Assembly: GCF_009817885.1 (NCBI RefSeq)
Contig: NZ_CP041764.1
Coordinates: forward strand, 4,340,001-4,404,000
From: Serratia rhizosphaerae
GTDB lineage: Bacteria; Pseudomonadota; Gammaproteobacteria; Enterobacterales; Enterobacteriaceae
Direction: 5' to 3'
Length of the DNA: 64,000 nt
Part shown: piece by piece, positions 34,718-42,871 of the stretch
Layout: every line of letters starts with the position of its first letter
How positions within the stretch are numbered: the stretch's first letter is position 1
The notes under the pieces: generated by a model
Databases searched by the model: none
Seen by the model: only the letters and a program-made list of their open reading frames with translations
Told to the model about the DNA's origin: nothing
Translations under genes and position numbers: made by a program

Positions 34718-35116
34718 ATGGCAGCCTACGTCGCGTTAAAAAATTTGCATCTGCTGACGGTAACCATCAGTATTGTTTTGTTTGTATTGCGTTTTTTCTG
34801 GAAGTGGCGTGATTCGGCGATGATGAACCGGCGCTGGGTGAAAATCGCGCCGCATATTAACGACACCGTGCTGTTTCTGAGCGGCATTGCGCTGGTGGTA
34901 ACGCTCCAGTTTTATCCGCTGCTGGGTATGGACTCCTGGCTGACCGAAAAGCTGTTTGGCGTTATTATCTACATCCTGCTTGGCTACGTTGCACTGAGCA
35001 AGCAAGTCCGCAGCGCGGGGTTACGCACGTCGGCATTTATTCTGGCTTTAGGCTGCCTCTACCTGATTATTAAACTTGCCACGACGAAGATACCGTTTCT
35101 GATGGGATACCTATGA
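34718..35116 (+). CDS. sirB2: SirB2 family membrane protein
   Basis: 132 residues with four hydrophobic segments (about 6-26, 45-68, 75-95, 103-123) and a short basic loop WKWRDSAMMNRRWVKIAPHINDT, as in YchQ/SirB2. The role is unclear; the name comes from a Salmonella invasion-gene regulation screen. It overlaps sirB1 by 4 bp. Confidence 0.9.
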   Translation: MAAYVALKNLHLLTVTISIVLFVLRFFWKWRDSAMMNRRWVKIAPHINDTVLFLSGIALVVTLQFYPLLGMDSWLTEKLFGVIIYILLGYVALSKQVRSAGLRTSAFILALGCLYLIIKLATTKIPFLMGYL

Positions 35117-35922
35117 GTAGCATTGCTGATTTCGAATTTAATTCCTCACCGCTGAGCGCAGGGATCATCCTGGTGTCTCAGCGCGTGCGGCGAGATTTTC
35201 CCGCAGCCGACGTAGCGCGCCAACTGCAGCGATTGTCTGAAGAAGCGCGAGCGGCAGTGCCGGACGACCTCAGCCAGGAGCAGCAATTAGAGGCACTCAT
35301 TGAGCTGTTTTACCGCACCTGGGGGTTTGGCGGGGCGAGCGGCGTCTACCGCCTTTCCGACGCCATCTGGCTGGATAAGGTGCTGGAAGGACGTCAGGGG
35401 ACGCCGGTATCGCTGGGCACCATCTTTTTGCACATCGCTCACCAGCTTGGCTTACCGCTGATGCCGGTTATTTTCCCGACCCAGTTGATCCTGCGTGCCG
35501 ACTGGATGGATGATGAGATGTGGCTGATCAATCCGCTTAACGGCGAAACGCTGAATGAGCATACTCTGGAGGCCTGGATAAAAGGCAATCTGGGGCTGTC
35601 CGCCGAACTGGAAGATGACGATCTGGACGAAGCGGAAAATAATATGGTGGTGCGTAAGATGCTCGATACGCTGAAAGCCGCCCTGATGGAAGAAAAGCAG
35701 ATGGAAATGGCGCTGCGCGCCAGCGAAACCGTGCTGTGCTTTGACCCGGACGATCCTTATGAAATTCGCGACCGTGGCTTAATTTATGCGCAGCTGGAGT
35801 GCAACCATGTGGCGATTTCCGACCTCAACTATTTTATCGAGCAGTGTCCGGAGGATCCGGTCAGCGAAGTGATCAAGGTTCAGATCCACGCGATCGAACC
35901 TAAACAGGTGACGCTGCACTAA
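35113..35922 (+). CDS. sirB1: SirB1 family transglutaminase-like/TPR protein
   Basis: 269 residues. The N-terminal half is a transglutaminase-like domain (FYRTWGFGGASGVYRLSDAIWLDKVLEGRQGTPVSLGTIFLHIAHQLGL) that lacks an obvious catalytic Cys at the usual place. The C-terminal third is TPR-like helices (MALRASETVLCFDPDDPYEIRDRGLIYAQL). It matches YchA/SirB1 in length and position; the function is not established. Confidence 0.9.
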   Translation: MSSIADFEFNSSPLSAGIILVSQRVRRDFPAADVARQLQRLSEEARAAVPDDLSQEQQLEALIELFYRTWGFGGASGVYRLSDAIWLDKVLEGRQGTPVSLGTIFLHIAHQLGLPLMPVIFPTQLILRADWMDDEMWLINPLNGETLNEHTLEAWIKGNLGLSAELEDDDLDEAENNMVVRKMLDTLKAALMEEKQMEMALRASETVLCFDPDDPYEIRDRGLIYAQLECNHVAISDLNYFIEQCPEDPVSEVIKVQIHAIEPKQVTLH

Positions 35923-35955
35923 TTTTGACGACTTACCCTCAATAAAGGCGAAAGC

Positions 35956-36810
35956 ATGAAACAGAAAGTGATTAGCATTGGCGACATCAACGTAGCGAAC
36001 GACCTGCCGTTTGTGCTGTTCGGTGGTATGAACGTGCTTGAATCGCGCGATTTGGCGATGCGCATCTGCGAACACTACGTTACGGTGACGCAAAAACTGG
36101 GTATTCCTTACGTCTTCAAGGCTTCGTTTGATAAGGCCAACCGCTCTTCCATTCACTCGTACCGCGGGCCGGGCCTGGAAGAGGGGATGCGTATTTTTGA
36201 AGAGCTGAAGCAGACCTTCGGCGTAAAAACCATCACCGACGTGCATGAGGCTGCTCAGGCTCAGCCGGTGGCGGAAGTGGTGGATGTGATTCAGCTGCCT
36301 GCGTTTCTGGCGCGTCAGACCGACCTGGTGGAAGCGATGGCGAAAACCGGTGCGGTGATCAACGTGAAAAAACCACAGTTCGTCAGCCCGGGCCAGATGG
36401 GCAACATCGTGGAGAAATTCAAAGAAGGCGGCAACGATCAGGTTATTCTGTGCGATCGCGGCAGCAACTTTGGTTATGACAACCTGGTGGTCGACATGCT
36501 GGGTATCAACGTGATGAAGAACGCCACCGGCGGCCATCCGGTGATTTTCGACGTGACCCATGCGCTGCAAACCCGCGACCCGTTTGGTGCCGCTTCCGGC
36601 GGCCGTCGCGCCCAGGTGACCGAACTGGCGCGCGCCGGTATGGCGGTGGGCCTGGCCGGCCTGTTTATTGAGGCGCACCCGGATCCGAACAACGCCAAGT
36701 GCGACGGTCCGTCAGCGCTGCCGCTGGATAAGTTGGAGCCGTTCCTGGTACAGATGAAGGCGATCGACGATTTGGTGAAAAGTTTCCCGGAACTCGATAC
36801 CAGCAACTGA
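35956..36810 (+). CDS. kdsA: 3-deoxy-D-manno-octulosonate 8-phosphate synthase KdsA
   Basis: 284 residues, the E. coli length. TIM-barrel segments include FVLFGGMNVLESRDLAM, FKASFDKANRSSIHSYRGPG, DVIQLPAFLARQTDLVEAM, INVKKPQFVSPGQMGNI and VIFDVTHALQ. It condenses PEP with arabinose-5-phosphate for the Kdo of lipopolysaccharide. The Asn in VIINVKKPQF marks the metal-independent class. A terminator follows. Confidence 0.97.
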   Translation: MKQKVISIGDINVANDLPFVLFGGMNVLESRDLAMRICEHYVTVTQKLGIPYVFKASFDKANRSSIHSYRGPGLEEGMRIFEELKQTFGVKTITDVHEAAQAQPVAEVVDVIQLPAFLARQTDLVEAMAKTGAVINVKKPQFVSPGQMGNIVEKFKEGGNDQVILCDRGSNFGYDNLVVDMLGINVMKNATGGHPVIFDVTHALQTRDPFGAASGGRRAQVTELARAGMAVGLAGLFIEAHPDPNNAKCDGPSALPLDKLEPFLVQMKAIDDLVKSFPELDTSN

Positions 36811-36828
36811 TTCCCAGCTGTTGAATGG

Positions 36829-36860
36829 AAAAAAGCCCGACATGACGTCGGGCTTTTTTA
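36829..36860 (+). terminator. kdsA terminator
   Basis: The stem AAGCCCGACATGACGTCGGGCTT is followed by a TTTT run, 19 bp after the stop, and closes the hemA-kdsA cluster. Confidence 0.9.
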
Positions 36861-36910
36861 TTGCGGTATTGAGCCGGCTTCAGGCCGCCGCCAAACGGGC
36901 ATGATGAGTG

Positions 36911-37000
36911 ATACCTGCCAATCCTGTCGCGGGTTCTGGGGAATATAGCCTGAACGTGAGTTCAGGCTTTCTCCTGGAATAGGACGGTGAGGGAGGGATG
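36911..37000 (-). repeat. Degenerate copy of the tRNA-Ser repeat
   Basis: It retains the terminator hairpin GCCTGAACGTGAGTTCAGGC (36948-36967) and the tRNA-end segment GGTGAGGGAGGGATG, but the TGGC before it and the inner sequence have decayed. It is the outermost remnant of the repeat series. Confidence 0.7.
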
Positions 37001-37151
37001 TGACTGTGTCACTAACGACTGTGCATCAGGGGAATCGTTTTTAGGTCGTTGACGTTAAAACTCGCAGCTGATTTTCCCGGTAAATACAGATTCGGGTGTT
37101 GACCTTCGGCGCGCATCACGGGCTGCCGAACAAGGAACCAGAGCCAGGGGC

Positions 37152-37304
37152 AACCGGACAGGGATGTCCGGTTGAGGCGGCACAGGTAGGGATGCCTGTA
37201 GAGCCGACCCGCCCGGCGATGGTGACGCAGAGAGGGCACCTGCGAAGCAGGCAGAACGTGCCTAAGCGCGGGCGCGGGTGAAGGGGCCGCGCCTACGGCC
37301 CCTT
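37152..37304 (+). ncRNA. Candidate structured RNA or dispersed repeat with GGGA-loop hairpins
   Basis: Two hairpins share the loop GGGA: AACCGGACA/TGTCCGGTT (37152-37173) and ACAGGTA/TGCCTGT (37182-37199). The first contains ACAGGGATGT, very close to the CsrA/RsmA RNA recognition sequence with GGA in the loop. A strong GC hairpin GAAGGGGCCG/CGGCCCCTTC at 37279-37304 could end a transcript. No promoter was identified, and it may instead be a dispersed repeat. Confidence 0.35.
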
Positions 37305-37390
37305 CAATTGCCGTTTTCTGTTATCGCAGAGAAGTACCGCACGTGTACGGCAATTCTAATTACTCAGTGCTAACAGAAATTATACATAAC

Positions 37391-37556
37391 AAAAAAGCCT
37401 GAACGTGAGTTCAGGCTTTCTCTTGGAATATGGCGGTGAGGGAGGGATGTCTTCGCTGCGCTCACCCTGCGGGCAGCCTGCGGCTGTGCAAAACGCGTTG
37501 CGTTTTGTCGAACCCTGTCGAGGGTTCTCACCCTCCCGGCGCGGGGAATATAAAGC
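37391..37556 (-). repeat. tRNA-Ser repeat unit, 166-bp version
   Basis: It carries the terminator hairpin, 18 nt identical to the tRNA-Ser 3' end including encoded CCA, and the internal segment ending at AATATAAAGC. It is the same as the 155-bp units except for an extra 11 bp (GCAGCCTGCGG-type duplication) near 37467-37480. Read on the minus strand, it lies downstream of the first tRNA gene. Confidence 0.88.
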
Positions 37557-37588
37557 AAAAAAGCCTGAACGTGAGTTCAGGCTTTTTC
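37557..37588 (-). terminator. Terminator of tRNA-Ser copy at 37597-37686
   Basis: The stem AAGCCTGAAC/GTTCAGGCTT around GTGA, with a T run on the minus strand, lies 8 bp after the tRNA CCA end. Confidence 0.9.
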
Positions 37589-37596
37589 TTGGAATA

Positions 37597-37686
37597 TGGC
37601 GGTGAGGGAGGGATTCGAACCCTCGATACACTTTCGCGTATACACACTTTCCAGGCGTGCTCCTTCAGCCACTCGGACACCTCACC
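37597..37686 (-). tRNA. tRNA-Ser (anticodon GGA), distal copy
   Basis: 90 nt including the encoded CCA. Acceptor stem GGTGAGG/CCTCACC, class II long variable arm, anticodon loop CTGGAAA giving GGA, and T-loop GGTTCGAATCC. It is identical to the second copy at 38254-38343 over the tRNA body. It has its own sigma70-type promoter and terminator. Confidence 0.97.
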
Positions 37687-37727
37687 ATATTGTCGTTGCG
37701 CTGAATGCATCAGGGCAACGGGGCGCT

Positions 37728-37756
37728 ACTATAGGGAGTGAGAGCGGGTGGGTCAA
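37728..37756 (-). promoter_or_regulatory. Promoter of tRNA-Ser copy at 37597-37686
   Basis: On the minus strand: -35 TTGACC, 17-bp spacer, -10 TATAGT, then GC-rich AGCGCCCC just before the start. That discriminator is typical of stringently controlled stable-RNA promoters. Confidence 0.8.
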
Positions 37757-37903
37757 GCATATTTTTTTGGTTTCGCAACGGGTGGTTAACTTGTGTTCTC
37801 TTTGGCTGAAAGTCCGACAAAGTTATTGGGTGTTACCGTCCAAAGCTTCGTTTTATCAAACCTTGTCGAGGGTTCTCACCCTCCCGGGCGGGGGATATAT
37901 AGC

Positions 37904-38058
37904 AAAAAAGCCTGAACGTGAGTTCAGGCTTTCTCTTGGAATATGGCGGTGAGGGAGGGATGTCTTCGCTGCGCTCACCCTGCGGCTGTGCAAAACGCGT
38001 TGCGTTTTGTCGAACCCTGTCGAGGGTTCTCACCCTCCCGGCGCGGGGAATATAAAGC
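37904..38058 (-). repeat. tRNA-Ser repeat unit, 155 bp, copy C
   Basis: It carries the terminator hairpin, the 18-nt tRNA-Ser 3' end TGGCGGTGAGGGAGGGAT (plus-strand reading), and a segment with CGCGTTGCGTTTTG and CCCTGTCGAGGG hairpins. It appears identical to the next unit. A worn part of another unit precedes it at about 37843-37903. Confidence 0.92.
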
Positions 38059-38213
38059 AAAAAAGCCTGAACGTGAGTTCAGGCTTTCTCTTGGAATATG
38101 GCGGTGAGGGAGGGATGTCTTCGCTGCGCTCACCCTGCGGCTGTGCAAAACGCGTTGCGTTTTGTCGAACCCTGTCGAGGGTTCTCACCCTCCCGGCGCG
38201 GGGAATATAAAGC
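38059..38213 (-). repeat. tRNA-Ser repeat unit, 155 bp, copy D
   Basis: A direct tandem copy of 37904-38058 with no difference seen. On the minus strand it directly follows the terminator of the promoter-proximal tRNA-Ser gene, so read-through from that gene would produce RNA with repeated false tRNA 3' ends. Confidence 0.92.
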
Positions 38214-38246
38214 AAAAAAGCCTGAACGTGAGTTCAGGCTTTTTCT
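38214..38246 (-). terminator. Terminator of tRNA-Ser copy at 38254-38343
   Basis: The same hairpin as at 37557-37588 (AAGCCTGAAC/GTTCAGGCTT), with a T run on the minus strand, 7 bp after the tRNA CCA end. Confidence 0.9.
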
Positions 38247-38253
38247 TGGAATA

Positions 38254-38343
38254 TGGCGGTGAGGGAGGGATTCGAACCCTCGATACACTTTCGCGTATAC
38301 ACACTTTCCAGGCGTGCTCCTTCAGCCACTCGGACACCTCACC
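38254..38343 (-). tRNA. serX: tRNA-Ser (anticodon GGA)
   Basis: 90 nt with encoded CCA, class II variable arm and anticodon GGA, reading UCC and UCU codons. Its neighbours ghrA-ycdX-ycdY are those of serX in E. coli, which supports the symbol, although a POT transporter gene intervenes here. Confidence 0.97.
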
Positions 38344-38383
38344 ATATTGTCATCGTCAGCGCCTTGCGTTGTCGACGGGCGCT

Positions 38384-38412
38384 AATGTAGGAGAAACTGA
38401 TCCCAGCGTCAA
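38384..38412 (-). promoter_or_regulatory. Promoter of tRNA-Ser copy at 38254-38343
   Basis: On the minus strand: -35 TTGACG, 17-bp spacer, -10 TACATT, followed by the GC-rich AGCGCCCG. It has the same spacing as the promoter of the other tRNA copy but a different sequence. The remaining 38413-38832 gap is AT-rich with no recognised gene. Confidence 0.75.
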
Positions 38413-38832
38413 TACTCTTTTTACGCTTTCCGTCCGTTTAGCCAAACTTGCAGCAATTTGCTGATTTCACGTGCAATAATCAGCTATTTATTCTTCACCT
38501 GCCGCCGAGAATGGCCGATAAGAGACTTGGAACTGTCGTCTGGTTTGTTATTTGAGCAAATTATCCATTTGTAGATTAATATTCCATCAGTTCGTTATTT
38601 CGTATTGCCAATGTATTCATTAATACTGGATTATTAGTCAGATATGCCGCTAAATAGAGTGGCGAGCGTGCGGGGATTTTTGCAAGGAAACATCAACGTC
38701 CGCGCCGCTTGCCGCGCTATTGATGCCACTCCTGCCGGTTGCACCGGCTCTCCGCCGAGTGTGGCGAAGGCGTAGGGCAGATAGCGCAGACAGGGATAAA
38801 ACCATCAAATAATAATGCAGTAGAGGTTTACT

Positions 38833-40302
38833 TTGACTGACTCGGATTCCACACTGGCGGCGCCGTCGCGCCATGCCACCCCCTCCGGCACGGGAGCGCT
38901 GTTCTTTATCCAGATCTTCGCTACGCTAGGCTTTGCCGTGCTCTACTCCACGCTGGTGCTGTATGCCACCAAGCGTCTGGGGTTCAGCGAAAGCAGCGCC
39001 AACGCCATGATGGGCGTATTCGGCGCGTTCAACTATGGCCTGCACCTGTTCGGCGGCTACCTGGGCGGACGCTATCTCAGTAACCGCAACCTGTTTGTCC
39101 TGGGGATGGTGCTGCAGGTGGCGGGATGCGCGCTGATAGCGCTGGCCGGCGTCTGGGGACTGTATTGGGGGCTGGCGATGTTCCTCACCGGCAGCGGGCT
39201 GAACGTCACCTGCATTAATATGATGCTGACGCAGCGGTTCAAGCCCGAGGATGACCGGCGCGAGTCGGCATTCTTGTGGAACTACGCCGCGATGAACCTG
39301 GGTTTTTTTGTCGGTTTCAGCGCCGCCGGTTATTTCCAACTGACGGAAAATTACCGCGCGCTGTTCCTGTTCGCCACGCTGGGCAACGCCGGGGCGATTA
39401 TCGTTGCGGCGTTGCGCTGGCGCATGCTGGCCGATATCAATACCCCATTGCTTGATACGACACCGTCGCAGTATCGCCGTCGGTTGTTGGCCGGTCTGGC
39501 GGTATTAGTGATTCTGGTGCCGGTGATTCGTCTGATGCTGACCCATGCTGAATTCAGCGGTTACTTTGTGATTGGCTTGGGATGCGCCATTTTCCTGCTG
39601 CTGTGTCTCGTTACGCTACGCCATCATCCGCGCGATGAGCGTCGGCGGATGAGCGCCTACCTGATTCTGGCCTTGGGATCGCTGGTCTTCTGGATGCTGT
39701 ATCAGCTGGCGCCGATGGGGCTGATGCTGTTTTCGGAGCACAATATTAATCTGAACCCGTATGGCATCCATGTTGCCCCGCAGTGGATCCAGAATATCAA
39801 CACGCTGGTGATCGTCATCGGCGGTCCGCTGCTGGCCTGGTGGTTTAACCGCCTGCGCGCCCGCGGCTGCAAGATTGATATTCCCCTGCAGTTTTCCGGC
39901 TCCTTGTTCTGTATGGGGCTGGGGATGCTGGTGCTGCCGCTGGGCATCAGCCTGGCGGGCGGCGACGGACTGGTGGCGTTTAAATGGATCGTTATCAGTT
40001 ACGTGTTGCAGAGCATTGGCGAATTGCTGATTTCGCCCATCGGTTACGCCATGATCGGCAAGTTGGCGCCGGCGCGTTACCAGGGCGTCATGATGGGCTG
40101 CTGGATGATGGTGACCGGCGTCGGCTCGGTGCTGGCGGGCTATGTATCCGGCCTGATGCCGGAAAACAGCGGCAGTACACCGCTGTTAACCAACCCCGGC
40201 TACAGCCACGTCTTCAGCATGCTGGGGTGGGGAGCGGCCGGCGTGAGCGTGGTGCTGTTGATTCTGATACCGCTGCTGCGCCGCCTGATCCAGCGCGCAT
40301 AA
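38833..40302 (+). CDS. POT/PTR2-family proton-dependent oligopeptide transporter homologue
   Basis: 489 residues from a TTG start with AGAGG 6 bases upstream. 12-14 hydrophobic segments in MFS order. POT features include GGYLGGRYLSNRNLFVLGM, FLTGSGLNVTCINMMLTQRF and the late IGELLISPIGYAMIGKLAPARYQGVMMGCWMM, the PTR2-type signature. However, TM1 reads FFIQIFATLGFAVLYSTLVLY and lacks the ExxER(F)xYY motif that couples proton and peptide in typical POT proteins. It may be a divergent member with other coupling or substrate. Confidence 0.85.
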   Translation: MTDSDSTLAAPSRHATPSGTGALFFIQIFATLGFAVLYSTLVLYATKRLGFSESSANAMMGVFGAFNYGLHLFGGYLGGRYLSNRNLFVLGMVLQVAGCALIALAGVWGLYWGLAMFLTGSGLNVTCINMMLTQRFKPEDDRRESAFLWNYAAMNLGFFVGFSAAGYFQLTENYRALFLFATLGNAGAIIVAALRWRMLADINTPLLDTTPSQYRRRLLAGLAVLVILVPVIRLMLTHAEFSGYFVIGLGCAIFLLLCLVTLRHHPRDERRRMSAYLILALGSLVFWMLYQLAPMGLMLFSEHNINLNPYGIHVAPQWIQNINTLVIVIGGPLLAWWFNRLRARGCKIDIPLQFSGSLFCMGLGMLVLPLGISLAGGDGLVAFKWIVISYVLQSIGELLISPIGYAMIGKLAPARYQGVMMGCWMMVTGVGSVLAGYVSGLMPENSGSTPLLTNPGYSHVFSMLGWGAAGVSVVLLILIPLLRRLIQRA

Positions 40303-40327
40303 AGGCGCTGCGGCACTACACTGAACA

Positions 40328-40357
40328 AAACAGCCCCACTGGTCGGGGCTGTTTTTA
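40328..40357 (+). terminator. Terminator after the POT transporter gene
   Basis: The stem AACAGCCCC/GGGGCTGTT has loop ACTGGTC and is followed by TTTT. Confidence 0.9.
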
Positions 40358-40443
40358 TTTGTCGGTTTTACTCTTGCATCTTATGACGATTCGCGGAAAC
40401 CTGAGGGGACAATAACAGCGAACAAGCAGGAGCCTCTCTTTCC

Positions 40444-41385
40444 ATGAACATTATGTTTTACCACCCTACGTTTAATGCGCAACAGTGGCAGGCAGGCATA
40501 CAGCAGCGTTTGCCCGGTTCGACGCTGCGCATCTGGCAGCCGGGTGACGATCGCCCGGCTGACTACGCGCTGGTCTGGCTGCCGCCGTATGAAATGCTGG
40601 CCGGGCGCCATCAGCTGAAAGGCGTGTTTGCTCTGGGAGCCGGCGTTGACGCCATTTTACAGCAGGAGCGGCAGCATCCCGGCACGTTACCGTCCGGCGT
40701 GCCGCTGCTGCGGTTGGAAGATACCGGTATGGCGCAGCAGATGCAGGAGTATGCGCTGAGCTACGTACTGCGCTATTTCCGCCGTTTCGATGAGTACCAA
40801 CGGCAGCAGCAACAGGGAGTGTGGCAACCGCTGGAGCCGCATCAGCTACAGGATTTCACTATCGGTATTCTCGGCGCCGGCGTGCTGGGCAAAGCGGTGG
40901 CGCAGAAACTGGTGGACTTCGGCTTTAACGTCCGCTGCTGGAGCCGTAGCGCCAAGCAGATTGACGGCGTGAGCAGTTTCGCCGGTGAAGCGCAGCGGCC
41001 GGCATTCTTGGACGGCGTCAAACTGTTGATTAACCTGCTGCCTAATACGCCGGAAACCCAGGGGATCCTCAATGGCGAGATGTTTGCCCATTTAGCGCCA
41101 CAGGCTTACCTGATCAATCTGGCGCGCGGCGCGCATCTGGTTGAGAACGACCTGTTGACGGCGCTGGAGTTAGGGCAGATTAAAGCGGCAACGCTGGATG
41201 TCTTTGTACAGGAGCCGCTGCCGCCGGCGCACGCCTTCTGGCGTCATCCCGCCGTTACCATCACGCCGCATATTGCCGCGATTACCTTGCCTGAGCAGGC
41301 GATGGATCGGGTTGCCCAGAATATTTTAGCGATCGAAGCCGGAGATACGCCGACGGGAATTGTGGATATTCGCAGAGGTTATTAA
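40444..41385 (+). CDS. ghrA: Glyoxylate/hydroxypyruvate reductase A
   Basis: 313 residues (312 in E. coli). D-2-hydroxyacid dehydrogenase fold: NAD(P) motif GILGAGVLGKAVAQKL, then RCWSRSAKQ, the catalytic Arg in INLARGAHLVENDLL and the His in TPHIAAIT. It reduces glyoxylate to glycolate and hydroxypyruvate to glycerate with NADPH. Followed by ycdX as in E. coli. Confidence 0.95.
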   Translation: MNIMFYHPTFNAQQWQAGIQQRLPGSTLRIWQPGDDRPADYALVWLPPYEMLAGRHQLKGVFALGAGVDAILQQERQHPGTLPSGVPLLRLEDTGMAQQMQEYALSYVLRYFRRFDEYQRQQQQGVWQPLEPHQLQDFTIGILGAGVLGKAVAQKLVDFGFNVRCWSRSAKQIDGVSSFAGEAQRPAFLDGVKLLINLLPNTPETQGILNGEMFAHLAPQAYLINLARGAHLVENDLLTALELGQIKAATLDVFVQEPLPPAHAFWRHPAVTITPHIAAITLPEQAMDRVAQNILAIEAGDTPTGIVDIRRGY

Positions 41386-41466
41386 TGAGCCGGTTAACTG
41401 CTATGCTAAAGCGAGACTGCGCCAGCCGCTTGAGCAGGGCGGCTGGCCCACGAATAAGGAGAAGCA

Positions 41467-42204
41467 ATGTACCCCGTTGATTTACACATGCACACCGTTG
41501 CCAGCACCCATGCCTACAGCACGCTGCATGATTATGTCGCCGAAGCCAAGCAGAAGGGCATCCAGCTGTTTGCCATTACCGACCACGGCCCGGATATGGC
41601 CGATGCGCCGCACTACTGGCACTTTATGAATATGCGCGTCTGGCCGCGGTTAGTGGACGGCGTCGCCATTTTGCGCGGCATTGAGGCCAATATTAAGAAT
41701 CTGGACGGCGATATTGACTGCACCGGCCCGATGCTGGATGCCATTGATGTGATTATCGCCGGTTTCCACGAGCCGGTGTTTGCTCCGCAGGATCGCGCTG
41801 CTCATACGCAGGCGATGATTGCCGCGATGGCGCAGGGCGATGTCCACATCATCAGCCATCCGGGCAACCCACGTTATCCGATTGATATCCCGGAGGTGGC
41901 CGCCGCCGCCGCGCGTTATAATGTGGCGCTTGAGCTGAACAACTCATCGTTTACGCATTCACGTAAGGGCAGTGAAGCCAACTGCCGGGCGATCGCCGCC
42001 GCGGTGCGTGATGCCGGAGGCTGGTTGGCGCTGGGCTCAGACTCGCATATCGCCTTTTCGCTGGGAGGTTTTGAGCACTGTGAACGGATCCTGGCCGAGG
42101 TTGAATTCCCGCAGGATCGCATCCTCAACGTCAGTCCGCGTCGTTTGCTGAATTTTCTTGAGCAGCGCGGTAAACCAGCGATTGCGGAATTGGCCGATCT
42201 GTGA
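41467..42204 (+). CDS. ycdX: PHP-domain zinc phosphatase YcdX
   Basis: 245 residues, a PHP-fold metallophosphatase. Metal ligands are in DLHMHTVASTHAYSTLHDY, TDHGPD, GIEANI, HEPVF, SHPGNP and LGSDSHIAF, which fits a trinuclear zinc centre. In E. coli it is linked to swarming. The preceding AATAAGGAG is a clear ribosome site. ycdY follows 42 bp later. Confidence 0.94.
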   Translation: MYPVDLHMHTVASTHAYSTLHDYVAEAKQKGIQLFAITDHGPDMADAPHYWHFMNMRVWPRLVDGVAILRGIEANIKNLDGDIDCTGPMLDAIDVIIAGFHEPVFAPQDRAAHTQAMIAAMAQGDVHIISHPGNPRYPIDIPEVAAAAARYNVALELNNSSFTHSRKGSEANCRAIAAAVRDAGGWLALGSDSHIAFSLGGFEHCERILAEVEFPQDRILNVSPRRLLNFLEQRGKPAIAELADL

Positions 42205-42246
42205 CATCGTCACGGCAAAAATTTCGCCTTTGCATAGGATGTCATC

Positions 42247-42828
42247 ATGAATGAGTTTTCCATCGTCTGCCGCGTTCTGGGGACGCTGTTTTATCGTCAG
42301 CCGCAGGACCCGCTGCTGGTACCGCTGTTCAGCCTGATTCAAGAGGGTAAACTGCAGCAGCACTGGCCGCTGGAGCAGGATGAACTGCTGCAGCGTTTGC
42401 AGCAAGGCTGCGAGCCGCACCTGCTGGCCGCCGACTTCAACGCGTTGTTCGTTGGCGCTGAATGCAGCGTATCGCCGCTGCGCTCGGCCTATGTTGAGGG
42501 GGCGACGGAAAGCGAAGTGCGCAGTTTCCTGCAGCAGCGCGGTATGCCGCTCGGCGAGGCGCCGGCGGATCACTTCGGCTCGCTGCTGCTGGCGGCATCC
42601 TGGCTGGAAGATCAGTCGCAGGAAGATGAGGCGCAGGCGCAAATTACGCTGTTTGATGAATATCTGCTGCCGTGGTGCGGACGTTTCCTCGGCAAGGTTG
42701 AAGCCCATGCAACCAGCGGTTTTTATCGCACATTGGCGATGATTACCCGTGATGCATTGCAGGCGATGCGCGATGAACTGGCGGAGTATGAAGAGCAGGA
42801 AGGCTCTGAAGACGACGAGCAGGCGTAA
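42247..42828 (+). CDS. ycdY: TorD/NarJ-family chaperone YcdY
   Basis: 193 residues, an all-helical redox-enzyme-maturation-type chaperone with the family segment LNALFVGAECSVSPLRSAYVEG and an acidic C-terminus. E. coli YcdY increases YcdX activity, probably by aiding metal loading, which fits the neighbouring genes. Confidence 0.92.
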   Translation: MNEFSIVCRVLGTLFYRQPQDPLLVPLFSLIQEGKLQQHWPLEQDELLQRLQQGCEPHLLAADFNALFVGAECSVSPLRSAYVEGATESEVRSFLQQRGMPLGEAPADHFGSLLLAASWLEDQSQEDEAQAQITLFDEYLLPWCGRFLGKVEAHATSGFYRTLAMITRDALQAMRDELAEYEEQEGSEDDEQA

Positions 42829-42837
42829 AACCTGTCA

Positions 42838-42857
42838 GGCGCAGCGGTTGCTGCGCC
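42838..42857. terminator. Hairpin between convergent ycdY and yceB
   Basis: GGCGCAGC/GCTGCGCC around GGTT lies 9 bp after the ycdY stop. The T tract is weak (TTCAT), so confidence is moderate. Confidence 0.55.
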
Positions 42858-42871
42858 TTCATGCGCTGAAT

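Noticed and set aside
37012..37239. A 75-codon minus-strand frame over the GGGA-hairpin element
   Set aside because: It covers structured repeat sequence, has no ribosome site and shows no protein-like features.
37391..38213. CRISPR array
   Set aside because: The repeats are 155-166 bp and contain tRNA and terminator sequence; there are no short repeats with unique spacers.
37370..38215. Several basic 60-80 codon frames in the tRNA repeats
   Set aside because: They arise from repeated tRNA and terminator sequence and lack ribosome sites. E. coli tyrT repeats also give a basic frame (Tpr), so a short product is possible but not supported here.
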